The notes: generated by a model not told the origin, from the letters alone. Positions 27,006 through 36,580 are shown, numbered from the stretch's first letter. The stretch: 64,000 bases of DNA from Gemmatimonas groenlandica (GCF_013004105.1 NZ_CP053085.1:1984001-2048000); one strand, 5' to 3'. Program-made: numbers and translations.

Positions 27006-27667
27006 GACGGATCCGCCTCGGGTGCCGGATACCCGGCCTGCAACACCGCATACTGGCAGCGCACCATCCAGGCCTCCTGCAGGTCGGCCATCTTGGCGCC
27101 CTTGCCGCGATCGGGCGCCATCGACAACAGCCCCTGCGCCGACGGATGTGGCAGCGCGCGACGTGCCATCTCCGGCATCGGGGTGCGCTTGAACAGCGTG
27201 TCGATCGTGCGCGTGGCCACGCGGCCGAGCGTCACGATACCCTTCAGACCGCGTGCGCGCAGCATGGTGATATCGCGCGTCAGTCTGGTCAGGTTCTCCG
27301 TCCCCTCCAGCTCGGATCGCGTGGGTGCGCGAAACGTGGCGCCATTATCCGTGGGGCAACGATCAAAGGCATTACCCAACGCCACGCCGTTCGCGACGGG
27401 AACGACGCCGCTGGCAACGAACAACGCACCGTCCCATTCCATGCGCTCGATCTCCGGCGGCAGTGTCATCGCGCCCAACCGCACCAACACATCGTACAGG
27501 CCCTTGCCCGCGGCATCGCCCAGAAACGGCACGCCGCTTTTGTCGGCACCGCGCGGTCCCGGCGCCTCACCGATGAGCAGCACGTGCACTGGGCCGTCCA
27601 ACGGCATCAACATCGGCACCGGCGTGCCGAGAATGCGTCCGATATGCGTGGTCTTTGACATCGTCAT
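27002..27667 (-). CDS. Uracil-DNA-glycosylase-superfamily protein without Fe-S cysteines
   Basis: 221 residues from the ATG at 27667, which forms a 4-base ATGA overlap with the hyuA stop; its own TGA overlaps the hyuB GTG. Motif A is GEAPGPRGADKSGVPFLG (33-50), as in family 4/5 enzymes, and a motif B-like HPSA lies at 174-177. Only two Cys (104 and 204) are present and none near the N-terminus, so the four-Cys 4Fe-4S site of family 4 is missing. It probably excises uracil or another damaged base, or is a divergent relative with a different role. Its place between hyuA and hyuB is unusual. Confidence 0.75.
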   Translation of the reverse strand: MTMSKTTHIGRILGTPVPMLMPLDGPVHVLLIGEAPGPRGADKSGVPFLGDAAGKGLYDVLVRLGAMTLPPEIERMEWDGALFVASGVVPVANGVALGNAFDRCPTDNGATFRAPTRSELEGTENLTRLTRDITMLRARGLKGIVTLGRVATRTIDTLFKRTPMPEMARRALPHPSAQGLLSMAPDRGKGAKMADLQEAWMVRCQYAVLQAGYPAPEADPS

Positions 27668-29622
27668 CGTTGCTGCTCCAGCATCCACCCTCCGATTTCC
27701 AGCGCCCGCGCCGTCCAACCCGGCGCGATCCGCATGGTCGCATCCGGCAATCGTACGACCGCCGGACCCTCTATCACCCGCGCCATCGCGCGTCCGTCAT
27801 CTACACCGGCCGACAACACACCATGGCGCGTGGGACGCGCGAAGTGCACCGGCCACGGCGCACTGCTGAGCGTCGTGCGGGCACTGATGAACTCAACCGC
27901 CCGATCGAGCACAAAACCCGCGCGCTGATCATGCCGCGCCACGAACCGTTCCGCGACGGCACCCGGTGTGTCGCCGGGTTGCACCGCGACGTCGAGCTCG
28001 TAGCCTTGGCCCTCGTACCGGGCACGCAGCCACCAGCGCACGGTGAGCGACACCGCGTCGTCGCCGTCGGTGCGCATGGCACACGCCTCCTGCTCGAGCA
28101 GCGTGGCTAGTGATGCCGCGCTCATGGCATCGGCGCGCTGCATCACGCTCACCAACGACTCGCGACGTTCCGGCGCCAACGCGAGACCCACCGCGCTCAA
28201 CACGCCCGCATGTGGCGGCACGATCACCTGCCGCATGCCCAAGCGCTCAGCCAATCCACAGGCATGTAGCGGACCGCCGCCACCGAACGCGATCAGTGGC
28301 ACGTCGCGCGGATCGACGCCGCGCTCCACCGACACGCGGCGCAACGCACGCGCCATCGTGGCATCGGCCGTGGCGATGATGGCTTCGGCCGCCCGTGCCA
28401 GCGACACGCCGAGCGGCGCCGCGATGGTGTCGACGGCAGCCCGCGCGTGCTCCAGACTGATCGTGACGCCGCCGCTCCACTCGCCCGGTGCGATCGTGCC
28501 CAGCACCACGTGCGCATCGGTGACCGTGGGTCGCACGCCCCCGCGACCATAGGCCGCTGGGCCGGGTGACGCACCGGCGCTCATCGGTCCCGTGCGCAGC
28601 GCGCCGCCGTCGTCGAGCCAGGCGATGCTACCACCACCGGCCGCGACCGCCTCCACCAGCACGCGTGGCAAGGCGATCGGTACACCGGCCACCGCACCAC
28701 CACGCTCCACCAGCGGCTCGCCGTCGTCCACCAATCCCACGTCGGCGCTGGTGCCGCCAATATCGATCGTCAGTGCCCGCGAAACCCCGAGGGCACGTGC
28801 GATCGCCGCTGCCCCCGTCACGCCGCCAGCGGGGCCGGAGAGGGCCAGCGCGGCCGCATGCGACGCCGCATCGTGCGCCGACAGCGTGCCGCCGGCCGAG
28901 GTCATCACGCGCGGCGCTGGATAGTCGTGCTGCGCCAGTCGCGCCGAGAGCCCTGACAGATACCGACGCACGGCCGGTCGCGCGTACGCTTCGGCCACCG
29001 TGGTCGCCATCCGCTCGTACTCGCGGATCTCCGGCAGCGCTTCGTGGGAACACACCACATCGGCCACCAGTCCAGCCTGTTCGAGGGCCACCACAAGCGC
29101 GTCGCGGAGGGCACGCTCATGCGACGGATCGCCGTAGGCGTGCAACAGCGTGATCGCCACCGTGTCCGGCTGCTGCGCCTTCACCGCGGCGATCACGTCG
29201 GCGATCGCTTCGTCGGTGAGCGCCAGCGTGATGCCATCGGGCGTGATGCGCTCGCGCACCGGAATCACCTGCGCCTGCTCCACCAGCGGGCGCGGGTGAT
29301 GCTTGGCCAGGTCGTACAGCGCCGCACGCTCCTGCCGACGCAGCTCGAGCAGGTCGGTAAATCCGGCCGTCGCGCAGGCGACGACGCGGGCTCCCGCCCG
29401 TTCGAGCAGCAGATTGGTGACGACCGTCGTGCCGTGCGCGATGTGCGCAATCTGCGACCCGTTGAGCGCCGCGACGCGGAGCGCTTCCAGCACACCAGCC
29501 GCCCGATCCGTCGCGACACTCAGCACCTTCGACGTGTGCACCGTTCCATCGGCGTGCAACGCAGCGAGGTCGGTGAACGTCCCGCCCACGTCGATGCCGA
29601 CGGCGATGCGCGGGCTCGTCAT
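27664..29622 (-). CDS. hyuA: Hydantoinase/oxoprolinase subunit A
   Basis: 652 residues from the ATG at 29622 (MTSPRIAVGIDVGGTFTDL), forming an ATGA overlap with the upstream stop. The actin-like ATPase signature GIDVGGTFTD is at 9-18; HGTTVVTNLLLERAGARV and ALTIDIGGTSADVGLVDDG are further family motifs, and VPLIAFGGGGPLHA lies near the C-terminal third. It supplies the ATP-binding half of the HyuAB enzyme. The frame is open to 29967, but the added residues are a shadow of the neighbouring gene. Confidence 0.9.
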   Translation of the reverse strand: MTSPRIAVGIDVGGTFTDLAALHADGTVHTSKVLSVATDRAAGVLEALRVAALNGSQIAHIAHGTTVVTNLLLERAGARVVACATAGFTDLLELRRQERAALYDLAKHHPRPLVEQAQVIPVRERITPDGITLALTDEAIADVIAAVKAQQPDTVAITLLHAYGDPSHERALRDALVVALEQAGLVADVVCSHEALPEIREYERMATTVAEAYARPAVRRYLSGLSARLAQHDYPAPRVMTSAGGTLSAHDAASHAAALALSGPAGGVTGAAAIARALGVSRALTIDIGGTSADVGLVDDGEPLVERGGAVAGVPIALPRVLVEAVAAGGGSIAWLDDGGALRTGPMSAGASPGPAAYGRGGVRPTVTDAHVVLGTIAPGEWSGGVTISLEHARAAVDTIAAPLGVSLARAAEAIIATADATMARALRRVSVERGVDPRDVPLIAFGGGGPLHACGLAERLGMRQVIVPPHAGVLSAVGLALAPERRESLVSVMQRADAMSAASLATLLEQEACAMRTDGDDAVSLTVRWWLRARYEGQGYELDVAVQPGDTPGAVAERFVARHDQRAGFVLDRAVEFISARTTLSSAPWPVHFARPTRHGVLSAGVDDGRAMARVIEGPAVVRLPDATMRIAPGWTARALEIGGWMLEQQR

Positions 29623-30926
29623 GACGCCGTGCGCAAGGAGCGAGCGCGCAGGCGCAGTGTCGCCACGGCGAACGCCACCTGCACCGGCACGATCACGGCG
29701 AGCACCACACCGCTCTGCTGATGCCACGACGGCACCAGCTGCAGCGCCAGGCCAACCAGCGACAGCAGCGCGACGAGTGCCGCCACACCGGTGGCCGCGC
29801 GCGTACGCGCACCACGCCAGAGCGACGCCGTGATCACCACCGCCGCCACCAGCATGAGCGGATGCAACTGTAGCACGGTGAGATTGGCGCCCATGTAGGG
29901 CATGTGCTTCGTCACGGTGCCCGCCAGCAACAACGCCGTGCCCAGCACACCTCCGATACCGAACCACAGTACGGAGAACGTGACCAGCGCGAACCGAGCG
30001 ATCGCGGAGCCGGCGCCAGACAGCAGCACCACGAGCGCGGCCAGCACGATACCAAGCACGAGCGCCATCGGTACGCGAGACGGTGCCCCCTCGGGCATCG
30101 GCGCGCGGTCGGCGGTGTAGAGCACGGAGTCACTGGTCACCAGCTTCATCGACGCGCCGTTCGCATCCTTGACCGAAAGCGCCACCAGATGATTCGCCAG
30201 CAGATCGGGCAGGAACGACTCTTCCCACTTCGTGAGCACGTGATCGGCGTTGCGACCGAGGGCGACTTGAATACCCGGATATACCAGCGGATCGCTGGCC
30301 GTGATACGCGCCGTTTCATTACGCCAGGTGCGGCCGCTGCCGGGCACGGCGAACGGTGCATCGAGCTGTCCCTGCAACGCCCAGTTAAGCAGGTCACGCA
30401 CGCGCGTGGCGCAGTTGTCGGCGTAGTAATCGTAGCGATAGTACTTGTTCGCGTCCTGCGCATTCCAGCGCACGAAGTCGGCGATCGCACCACGCTGTAC
30501 CGCGCTGAGCTGCAGCTCGAGTTTGCGAATCGTGCGATTCTCGCGCGTGTACGCCGCATTGAAATCGGCGGTACGGTAGCCTTCCATCCAATACTTCGTG
30601 TCGCCGGTCAGAAAGCGTCCGAGAAAATTCGGTTGACTGAAGTCGAACATGCCCCAATTGAAGGCGATGTCCTGACCCGTACTGCTGTCGGTGAGCGCCA
30701 GCGCAATGTGCCCGAACTTCTCGAACACGAACTCGCCCGGGCCGTAGGTAATGATCGCCACCGACATGCGCGCACCGCGTTCGGCGCGCGCACTATCGAG
30801 CGATGCCGACACGCCCGGTGCCGGCGGCTTCGGTGTCTGCGGCGTCTCGGTCGGCTGTGCCGCCAGCGCCGACGATGCCATCAGCATCGCCGCCGCCAGC
30901 AGGCGCCGAACAACGGTCCCTGCCAT
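29619..30926 (-). CDS. Lnb-like (DUF4105) periplasmic-domain membrane protein
   Basis: 435 residues. A signal peptide (1-23) precedes a domain matching the Lnb N-terminal domain: FEKFGHIALAL (His73), FNWGMFDFSQPNFLGRF and YDYYADNCATRVRDLL (Cys172), a His/Cys pair like that of NlpC/papain-type enzymes. The C-terminal half has about five membrane helices (from ~290). In Enterococcus, Lnb moves an acyl chain within lipoproteins to give the lyso form; that role in a diderm is not established and is inferred. Start and stop overlap the Idh-like and hyuA genes. Confidence 0.75.
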   Translation of the reverse strand: MAGTVVRRLLAAAMLMASSALAAQPTETPQTPKPPAPGVSASLDSARAERGARMSVAIITYGPGEFVFEKFGHIALALTDSSTGQDIAFNWGMFDFSQPNFLGRFLTGDTKYWMEGYRTADFNAAYTRENRTIRKLELQLSAVQRGAIADFVRWNAQDANKYYRYDYYADNCATRVRDLLNWALQGQLDAPFAVPGSGRTWRNETARITASDPLVYPGIQVALGRNADHVLTKWEESFLPDLLANHLVALSVKDANGASMKLVTSDSVLYTADRAPMPEGAPSRVPMALVLGIVLAALVVLLSGAGSAIARFALVTFSVLWFGIGGVLGTALLLAGTVTKHMPYMGANLTVLQLHPLMLVAAVVITASLWRGARTRAATGVAALVALLSLVGLALQLVPSWHQQSGVVLAVIVPVQVAFAVATLRLRARSLRTAS

Positions 30927-31930
30927 TAGAAGCGGAACTCTTTCCCGTCGTCGGCGGCCTTGTAGATCGCCTCGACCACCTTTTGCACCAGCACCTGATC
31001 GGTGGGCGGTTCGTACGGGGCTTCGCCGTTGATCACGGCGAGGAAGTGCGCGATCTCCGCCCGGTAACTCTGCAGGAACGGGCTTTCGCGTGCCGCCGCA
31101 CCCGACGGCGACACATCCACCGCGCGTCCGTTCAGCTCCTTGGTCACACGCAACGGCGCCAGTCTCGCTGAGCCGCGCGTGGCATGCACTTCAAACCACC
31201 AGCGATCTTCGCTGCCCACGTACGACCACGACACGTCGATGTTCAACACCAAGCCGTTGTCGCACTCGAGAAATACCTGCATCGCGTCTTCCACCGAGCC
31301 CGCCGCGCGACCGCGACGCATCGACGACACGACCCGGATCGGATTCGGACCGTCGGCCAGCCACATCGCCAGATCGAGCAGCGGGAAGCCGTGCTCGAGA
31401 AAGACGCCGCCACCCGACTCGGCGCGACGATTGCGCCACCCGTCGGCCGTGTGCTTCATCTGCAGCGACCCAGCGCGAATGGACGTGACCTGCCCCAGCT
31501 CCGCATTGCGGATGAACTGATCGAGCGCCTGCACGTCGGAACGGAAGCGGTGATTGTGCCCCACGACCAACCGCCGATCCGCCTTGTGCGCGGCGGCAAT
31601 ACACCGCTCGATGCCGCGCGTGGAGAGCGACAGCGGACGCTCACACAACACATGGAGCTTCTTGCGCAGTGCCGACAACACATGCGGCTCGTGCAGGTGA
31701 TTTGGCGTCGCAATGATGACCGCGTCGAGTTCGTCGCTGTCGAGCAGCTCCTCGAAATCGGTGAACACGTCGGGCACGTCAAAACGATCCGCCAGCGCAC
31801 GCGCTTTGGCCGCATCGTTATCACAGAGCGCGACCAGCTTGGCGCCGCGCAGCTTGGACAGAACGGGGATGTGCGTCAGCTGGGCAATGGCACCCGTGCC
31901 GACGACGGCTATACGCACGCCGTCTTTCAT
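30926..31930 (-). CDS. Gfo/Idh/MocA-family oxidoreductase with altered EKP motif
   Basis: 334 residues from the ATG at 31930, preceded by GGAGG. The N-terminal Rossmann fold has VVGTGAIAQLTHIP (9-22) for NAD(P). The usual catalytic EKP motif reads ERP at 97-99 (LCERPLS), replacing the conserved lysine by arginine; the later GHNHRF and HGFPLLDLAMWL regions are typical. Substrate is probably a sugar or cyclitol derivative, but activity is uncertain because of the Lys-to-Arg change. The TAA overlaps the next ATG by one base. Confidence 0.83.
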   Translation of the reverse strand: MKDGVRIAVVGTGAIAQLTHIPVLSKLRGAKLVALCDNDAAKARALADRFDVPDVFTDFEELLDSDELDAVIIATPNHLHEPHVLSALRKKLHVLCERPLSLSTRGIERCIAAAHKADRRLVVGHNHRFRSDVQALDQFIRNAELGQVTSIRAGSLQMKHTADGWRNRRAESGGGVFLEHGFPLLDLAMWLADGPNPIRVVSSMRRGRAAGSVEDAMQVFLECDNGLVLNIDVSWSYVGSEDRWWFEVHATRGSARLAPLRVTKELNGRAVDVSPSGAAARESPFLQSYRAEIAHFLAVINGEAPYEPPTDQVLVQKVVEAIYKAADDGKEFRF

Positions 31931-31952
31931 GTACGCCTCCGGAGATGACAGA

Positions 31953-33281
31953 TCAGTCGGCGAACCCGACGACGGTCCCCGGATAGTAATGACGCAGGAT
32001 CGTGCGAGCGTCGATGCCGGCCCGTGACCGGCCGATCGCTCCCCACTGACACATCCCCACTCCGTGGCCGTTGCCGTGGCCGTGCAGGCTGACACCGGTC
32101 AGGTGTCCACGAGCACGGGATTCGCGGTCCACTGAAAAATACGTGCTGGACAGGATCGCGCCACGCGCATCACGCAGCACATTGCGGATCTCATTGTTGC
32201 GCACGGTCACGTCACCGCGATCGGTGCGCAGCACCAGCGCCGTGGCGCGCCCCGACGCCGTCCGACCCTCCACCCGCATCTCCGTGACCACGCCGGGGCG
32301 TGGATCGCGCGCGCCGGCCGCCACCAGGGCCCGCCGCACGGTCTCGCTCAGCTGCGCTTCGTCAAACTCCGCCGTCCAGTGATTCCGGGGCGAAATGTCG
32401 CAGTACGGGCGCCCGGTGCGCGGATCGGTGTCGTCCACCGACTGCAGATAGGGTTCCTCACGAACATCCCGCCACGATTCCTTCGGCGCCGCCGTCCGCC
32501 CGCCGCACGATGAGTAGTACGGCGCGTCCACCAGCAACCCGTTGTAGCGGATCACCAATCCGGCCGTGTTGTCGATCGCTTCATTCACGATCGGTGCCTC
32601 CACGTCCAGACCGGCATACACCTGATTCTGCACCGTGGCCACCATGTGCCACCCCGAGCGCGGCTCAACCGATTCGTCCGACGGCACACGAATGTACGCG
32701 TAGCTTCGTGCGGCAATCGCCTGTGCTTCCAGCGCAGCGCGATCCGCCGGCTGCCGGGTGCCCAATTCGATCGGCACCACGCCGCGCAGGTACTCCTCCA
32801 CCGGCAGCCGGTTCACCACCAGAATGCCGCTGTCGGTCGGTGTGAACCAGAGCTCGCCGCGATAGCGCCGATTGTCGTAGCGCAGCGCCGAGCCGCCGTC
32901 GACCGCGCGGGCCACGAACGGCCCCTCGCGCCACGGAGTGGCATCGCCGTTATCCCCGGCCACCCGCAACAACCCGCCCTGCTGCTCCACACGCCAGTTC
33001 TCGGCGCCCTGCCCCGTCACCAGCTTCGTGCGTCCACCTTGCTCATCGATGCGCCACCGTCCCGTGGCCGACACCGGCGCCTGCTGCGCCTTGCCGGCCA
33101 GCGCGATACGCGCCATCCGGTCTCGTCCATCCAATCGCCCGTGCGCTTCGCCGGTGATCGGACCTTGCATCACCGGCGTGGGTGCGCTGGGGCCCATGCT
33201 GCCCCCACGCGGCGCGCATGCCACCGTGAAGGCGGCGGCGGCTACCAGGGTACCAAAGGCACCAGCGATGAGCGAACGCAT
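31953..33281 (-). CDS. SpoIID/LytB-domain lipoprotein
   Basis: 442 residues from the ATG at 33281, with signal and lipobox (AAAFTVAC). The SpoIID domain is clear: RLPVEEYLRGVVPIELG, AALEAQAIAARSYAY, YYSSCGGRTAAPKESW and the end motif HGHGNGHGVGMCQWGA. SpoIID is a lytic transglycosylase that acts on glycan strands without stem peptides; here, outside spore formers, it would serve cell-wall remodelling or division. That fits with the SPOR-domain proteins at 3485-6372, which bind the same denuded glycans, but the link is inferred. Confidence 0.85.
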   Translation of the reverse strand: MRSLIAGAFGTLVAAAAFTVACAPRGGSMGPSAPTPVMQGPITGEAHGRLDGRDRMARIALAGKAQQAPVSATGRWRIDEQGGRTKLVTGQGAENWRVEQQGGLLRVAGDNGDATPWREGPFVARAVDGGSALRYDNRRYRGELWFTPTDSGILVVNRLPVEEYLRGVVPIELGTRQPADRAALEAQAIAARSYAYIRVPSDESVEPRSGWHMVATVQNQVYAGLDVEAPIVNEAIDNTAGLVIRYNGLLVDAPYYSSCGGRTAAPKESWRDVREEPYLQSVDDTDPRTGRPYCDISPRNHWTAEFDEAQLSETVRRALVAAGARDPRPGVVTEMRVEGRTASGRATALVLRTDRGDVTVRNNEIRNVLRDARGAILSSTYFSVDRESRARGHLTGVSLHGHGNGHGVGMCQWGAIGRSRAGIDARTILRHYYPGTVVGFAD

Positions 33282-33292
33282 GAACTCCTGAG

Positions 33293-34621
33293 CTAGTCCC
33301 GTTGCGCGACGGCCGCGCCAAGCGCGTCGTCGAGCCGGGTGAGTGTCTCGGCGATTTCCGCATCGCCGTGCGCCGACGACATGAACCCTGCTTCGAACGC
33401 CGACGGCGCCAGCGATACACCACGACGGCGCGCCGCGTGAAAGAACCGCTTGAACAGCACCGTATCCGACAACTTGGCGTCGTCGTACGTGTGCACAGGC
33501 TCGTCGCGGAAGAAGAAGCCCCACATCGAGCCGGAATGGCTGGCCGAAAACGGCACGCCATGTCGCGCAGCGATGTCCCGCATCCCCTGGACCAGCACAC
33601 CCGTCTGCGCCGTGATGCCGTCGTGCACCTCTTGCGTGAGCGCACCGAGCGTGGCGAGTCCCGCCGCCATCGCCAACGGATTGCCCGAGAGCGTGCCGGC
33701 CTGATACACCTTGCCCGTGGGCGCCACGTTCTGCATGAGCTCACGACGGCCACCATAGGCAGCCACCGGCAGGCCTCCGCCGATCACCTTGCCCAAGGCA
33801 GTGAGATCGGGGGTGACACCAAAGCGCTCGCGAGCGCCGCCGAAGGCGATACGGAAACCGGTCATGACTTCATCAAAGACGAGCAACGCCCCGGTTTCGT
33901 CAGCGATCTTCCGCAATCCGGGGATGAACTCGGGGAGCGGCTCGATGAAGCCGCTGTTGCCCACGATCGGCTCGAGCATGATGGCGGCCAACGGGTACTC
34001 GCGGGCGATGCGGGCCGCCTCCTCGAGGTCGTTGTAGCGGCAGGTCAGCGTCAGCTTGGCCAGCGCCGCCGGGACGCCCGGCGAATCGGGAAGCCCGAGC
34101 GTGGCCACCCCCGACCCCGCGCGCACCAGGAACGCATCGGCATGGCCGTGGTAACAGCCTTCGAACTTGAGGATGTACTCGCGTCCCGTGATGGCACGGG
34201 CCAGCCGCGCAATGGTCATCGCCGCTTCGGTGCCACTGGACGTGAAGCGCACCATCTCCATGTGCGGCATCCGCTCGGCGATCTTGTCGGCCAGCTCCAC
34301 CTCACGCTCGGTGGGCATGCCGAAGCTGGTGCCGTCCTGCATGGCACGCGACACCGCCTCGAGAACGACATCAGGGGCATGCCCAAGCACCAACGGGCCC
34401 CATGACAAGATGTAATCGAGATACTCGTTGCCATCGGCGTCCCACACCAAGGCGCCTTTGCCGCGCTTGGCGACGAACGGTTCTCCACCCACGCCGCCGA
34501 AAGCGCGCACGGGCGAGTTCACGCCGCCCGGAAAACGAGCGCGCGCTCGCGCCATGATTTCGGCGGAACGCGCGCTCGGGCGCGACGTCAACATGGCTGC
34601 GAGTTCTGTCGGACTGCTCAT
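33293..34621 (-). CDS. hemL: Glutamate-1-semialdehyde 2,1-aminomutase
   Basis: 442 residues. This PLP enzyme makes 5-aminolevulinate in the C5 route to haem. Motifs: FPGGVNSPVRAF, WGPLVLGHAPD, RFTSSGTEAAMTIARLAR, FEGCYHGHAD, LVFDEVMTGFR, and the PLP lysine in TALGKVIGGGLPVAAYGG. The ATG forms an ATGA overlap with the rimO stop, so translation is probably coupled. Confidence 0.96.
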   Translation of the reverse strand: MSSPTELAAMLTSRPSARSAEIMARARARFPGGVNSPVRAFGGVGGEPFVAKRGKGALVWDADGNEYLDYILSWGPLVLGHAPDVVLEAVSRAMQDGTSFGMPTEREVELADKIAERMPHMEMVRFTSSGTEAAMTIARLARAITGREYILKFEGCYHGHADAFLVRAGSGVATLGLPDSPGVPAALAKLTLTCRYNDLEEAARIAREYPLAAIMLEPIVGNSGFIEPLPEFIPGLRKIADETGALLVFDEVMTGFRIAFGGARERFGVTPDLTALGKVIGGGLPVAAYGGRRELMQNVAPTGKVYQAGTLSGNPLAMAAGLATLGALTQEVHDGITAQTGVLVQGMRDIAARHGVPFSASHSGSMWGFFFRDEPVHTYDDAKLSDTVLFKRFFHAARRRGVSLAPSAFEAGFMSSAHGDAEIAETLTRLDDALGAAVAQRD

Positions 34622-36039
34622 CGGCCGAAACTCCCCACGGAAGAACTGTCAGGAATACCGCTGCCAACCAGCGGCAGGGTGCGCGACGCACGTCGGATCG
34701 GTGCGGTCGCTTGCTCGGCCACGCGCAACAGCGTGGCACGGAAATCGTAGTCGTCCACGACGTGCTCGATACGCACGTCGGCGAACGCACCGGGTGTCAT
34801 GATGCCCGATGCGGCGTTGATCGGTACGTGGACCAATCCGTCGATGTCATCGGCCTGCCACGGCGCACGACACAGCATCTCACCGGCCACGTCGGAGGCA
34901 CGCTCGACCAACACGCGAGACTCGACACCCAGGAAGCGCTCGTACCGTTCCGACGTGATCGCACGCTGCAGCTCTTCGATGCGCTCCTTGCGCTCCTGCT
35001 TGATCGAATCGGCGACGTCGTCTTCCATGCTGTTCGCGCGCGTGCCTTCCTGCGGCGAATAGGTGAACACCCCGACGCGATCGAACTGCATCTCCTCGAG
35101 GAAATCGCAGAGAATTTCGAAGTCAGTTTCGGTCTCGCCCGGAAATCCGACGATCACCGAGGTACGCACGGCCAAATCGGGCACGATCGCGCGATACTGC
35201 GCGAGGCGCTCACGGATGGTTTTCTGACGCTCCGGGCGACGCATGCGCGCCAGCACCGCATCGGAGCCGTGCTGCATCGGCGTGTCGAGATATCGTACGA
35301 TGCGCGAATTGGCCGCGATGACCTCCAGCAAGCGCGGCGTGATGCCGGTGCTGTAGAGGTACATGTTGCGGATCCAGGGGATCGACGTTTCGCGCACGAG
35401 CGCTTCGAGTAGCTCCGGCAACGCCACACCATCGCGACGGTCGCGGCCGTAATGCGCGAGATCCTGCGCCACCAGGTTCATCTCGCGCGCACCCTGCACT
35501 TCCAGCAACTGCGCTTCCTTCACCAGATCATCGAGCGCGAACGAACGGTGCTTGCCGCGCATGAGCGGGATCGCGCAGAACGCGCAGCCGTGATCGCATC
35601 CTTCCGAGATCTTCAGATAGCGTACATGCGGCAGGTCACCGCCGAACAGACGCACGCCTGGATGCTCGACCAGTGACCCACCCAGCAGGCCGCGCTCCAC
35701 GAGTTCGGGGATGAGGCGGTCGGTCTCGGAGTTGCCGAGGAACACGTCCACCTCGGGCAGTGCCTCTTCGAGCTCCGACTTGTGCCGCTCCACCATGCAC
35801 CCGATGGCGAACACCGCCTGACACTTGCCGTCGTCCTTCAGGCGCGCGGCGGCCACGATCGCTTCGATCGACTCGGCCTTGGCGGCGTCGATGAAGCCGC
35901 AGGTGTTGACCACCACCACATCGGCGTCACGCATATCGGTCACCTGCTCGCCGCCATGAGCGACGAGATCAGCCAGGTACCGCTCGGAGTCTACCGTATT
36001 CTTATCGCACCCGAGGGTGACCAAACCGAACTTGAGCAT
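34618..36039 (-). CDS. rimO: Ribosomal protein S12 methylthiotransferase
   Basis: 473 residues. It adds a methylthio group to an Asp of ribosomal protein S12. The N-terminal cluster ligands are Cys11, Cys47 and Cys81 (TLGCDKN, NTCGFID, IGCMVERH) and the radical-SAM CxxxCxxC is Cys148/152/155 (EGCDHGCAFCAIP). Early DSER and the absence of MiaB-like features point to RimO. A C-terminal TRAM-like region (RVLVERASDVAGEML...) follows, with a short basic tail. Confidence 0.94.
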   Translation of the reverse strand: MLKFGLVTLGCDKNTVDSERYLADLVAHGGEQVTDMRDADVVVVNTCGFIDAAKAESIEAIVAAARLKDDGKCQAVFAIGCMVERHKSELEEALPEVDVFLGNSETDRLIPELVERGLLGGSLVEHPGVRLFGGDLPHVRYLKISEGCDHGCAFCAIPLMRGKHRSFALDDLVKEAQLLEVQGAREMNLVAQDLAHYGRDRRDGVALPELLEALVRETSIPWIRNMYLYSTGITPRLLEVIAANSRIVRYLDTPMQHGSDAVLARMRRPERQKTIRERLAQYRAIVPDLAVRTSVIVGFPGETETDFEILCDFLEEMQFDRVGVFTYSPQEGTRANSMEDDVADSIKQERKERIEELQRAITSERYERFLGVESRVLVERASDVAGEMLCRAPWQADDIDGLVHVPINAASGIMTPGAFADVRIEHVVDDYDFRATLLRVAEQATAPIRRASRTLPLVGSGIPDSSSVGSFGR

Positions 36040-36064
36040 CCTGGAAAGCTAGCGTACTCACCCT

Positions 36065-36565
36065 CTAGCGGAAATTGCCGAACTGCAGCTCCACCTCGAA
36101 GTCCGCCTTCCGAAGCACCGCGATCGCATCCTGCAGCGCGTCCTTATCGGGGCTCGATACGCGCACCTGATCACCCTGAATGCTGGCCGTGACCTTCTTG
36201 AGCTTCGCGTCCTTGATCGTGGCCGACACCTTCTTGGCCTGCTCGGACTCGAGCGCCATCTTGAGCTTGATCTCGCGGCGGAGCACGTCGCCGCCGCCCG
36301 GCTTCACATCACCGATGTCCAGATTCTTCACCGGCACGCCACGCTTGATCAGCTTGCCGCGCAGCGCGTCGAACAGCGCTTCCATGCGCATATCGCTGTC
36401 GGTGGCCAGGTTCACGATGCTATCGGTGCGCTTGAACTCGATCTCGACCAAGGCGCCCTTGAAGTCGAATCGCTGGGCGATCTCCTTCTGGGTCTGATTG
36501 ACCGCGTTGTCCACTTCCTGCAGGTCGACGCTGGTCGTGACGTCGAAGGAATACGTAGAAGCCAT
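36065..36565 (-). CDS. yajQ: YajQ-family nucleotide-binding protein
   Basis: 166 residues: MASTYSFDVTTSVDLQEVDNA, QRFDFKG, RGKLIKRGVPVKNLD, SIQGDQVRVSSPDKDALQ, ending in FGNFR. All are hallmarks of YajQ. Some YajQ proteins bind cyclic di-GMP and act with transcription factors; whether this one does is not shown. It lies between rpoD (15 bases upstream) and rimO (25 bases downstream). Confidence 0.95.
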   Translation of the reverse strand: MASTYSFDVTTSVDLQEVDNAVNQTQKEIAQRFDFKGALVEIEFKRTDSIVNLATDSDMRMEALFDALRGKLIKRGVPVKNLDIGDVKPGGGDVLRREIKLKMALESEQAKKVSATIKDAKLKKVTASIQGDQVRVSSPDKDALQDAIAVLRKADFEVELQFGNFR

Positions 36566-36580
36566 AGAATCAGTATGGGC

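Noticed and set aside
29623-29967. Upstream extension of the hyuA frame
   Set aside because: The family start MTSPRIAVGIDVGGTFTD is at 29622 with an ATGA overlap; the extra residues are antisense-type composition.
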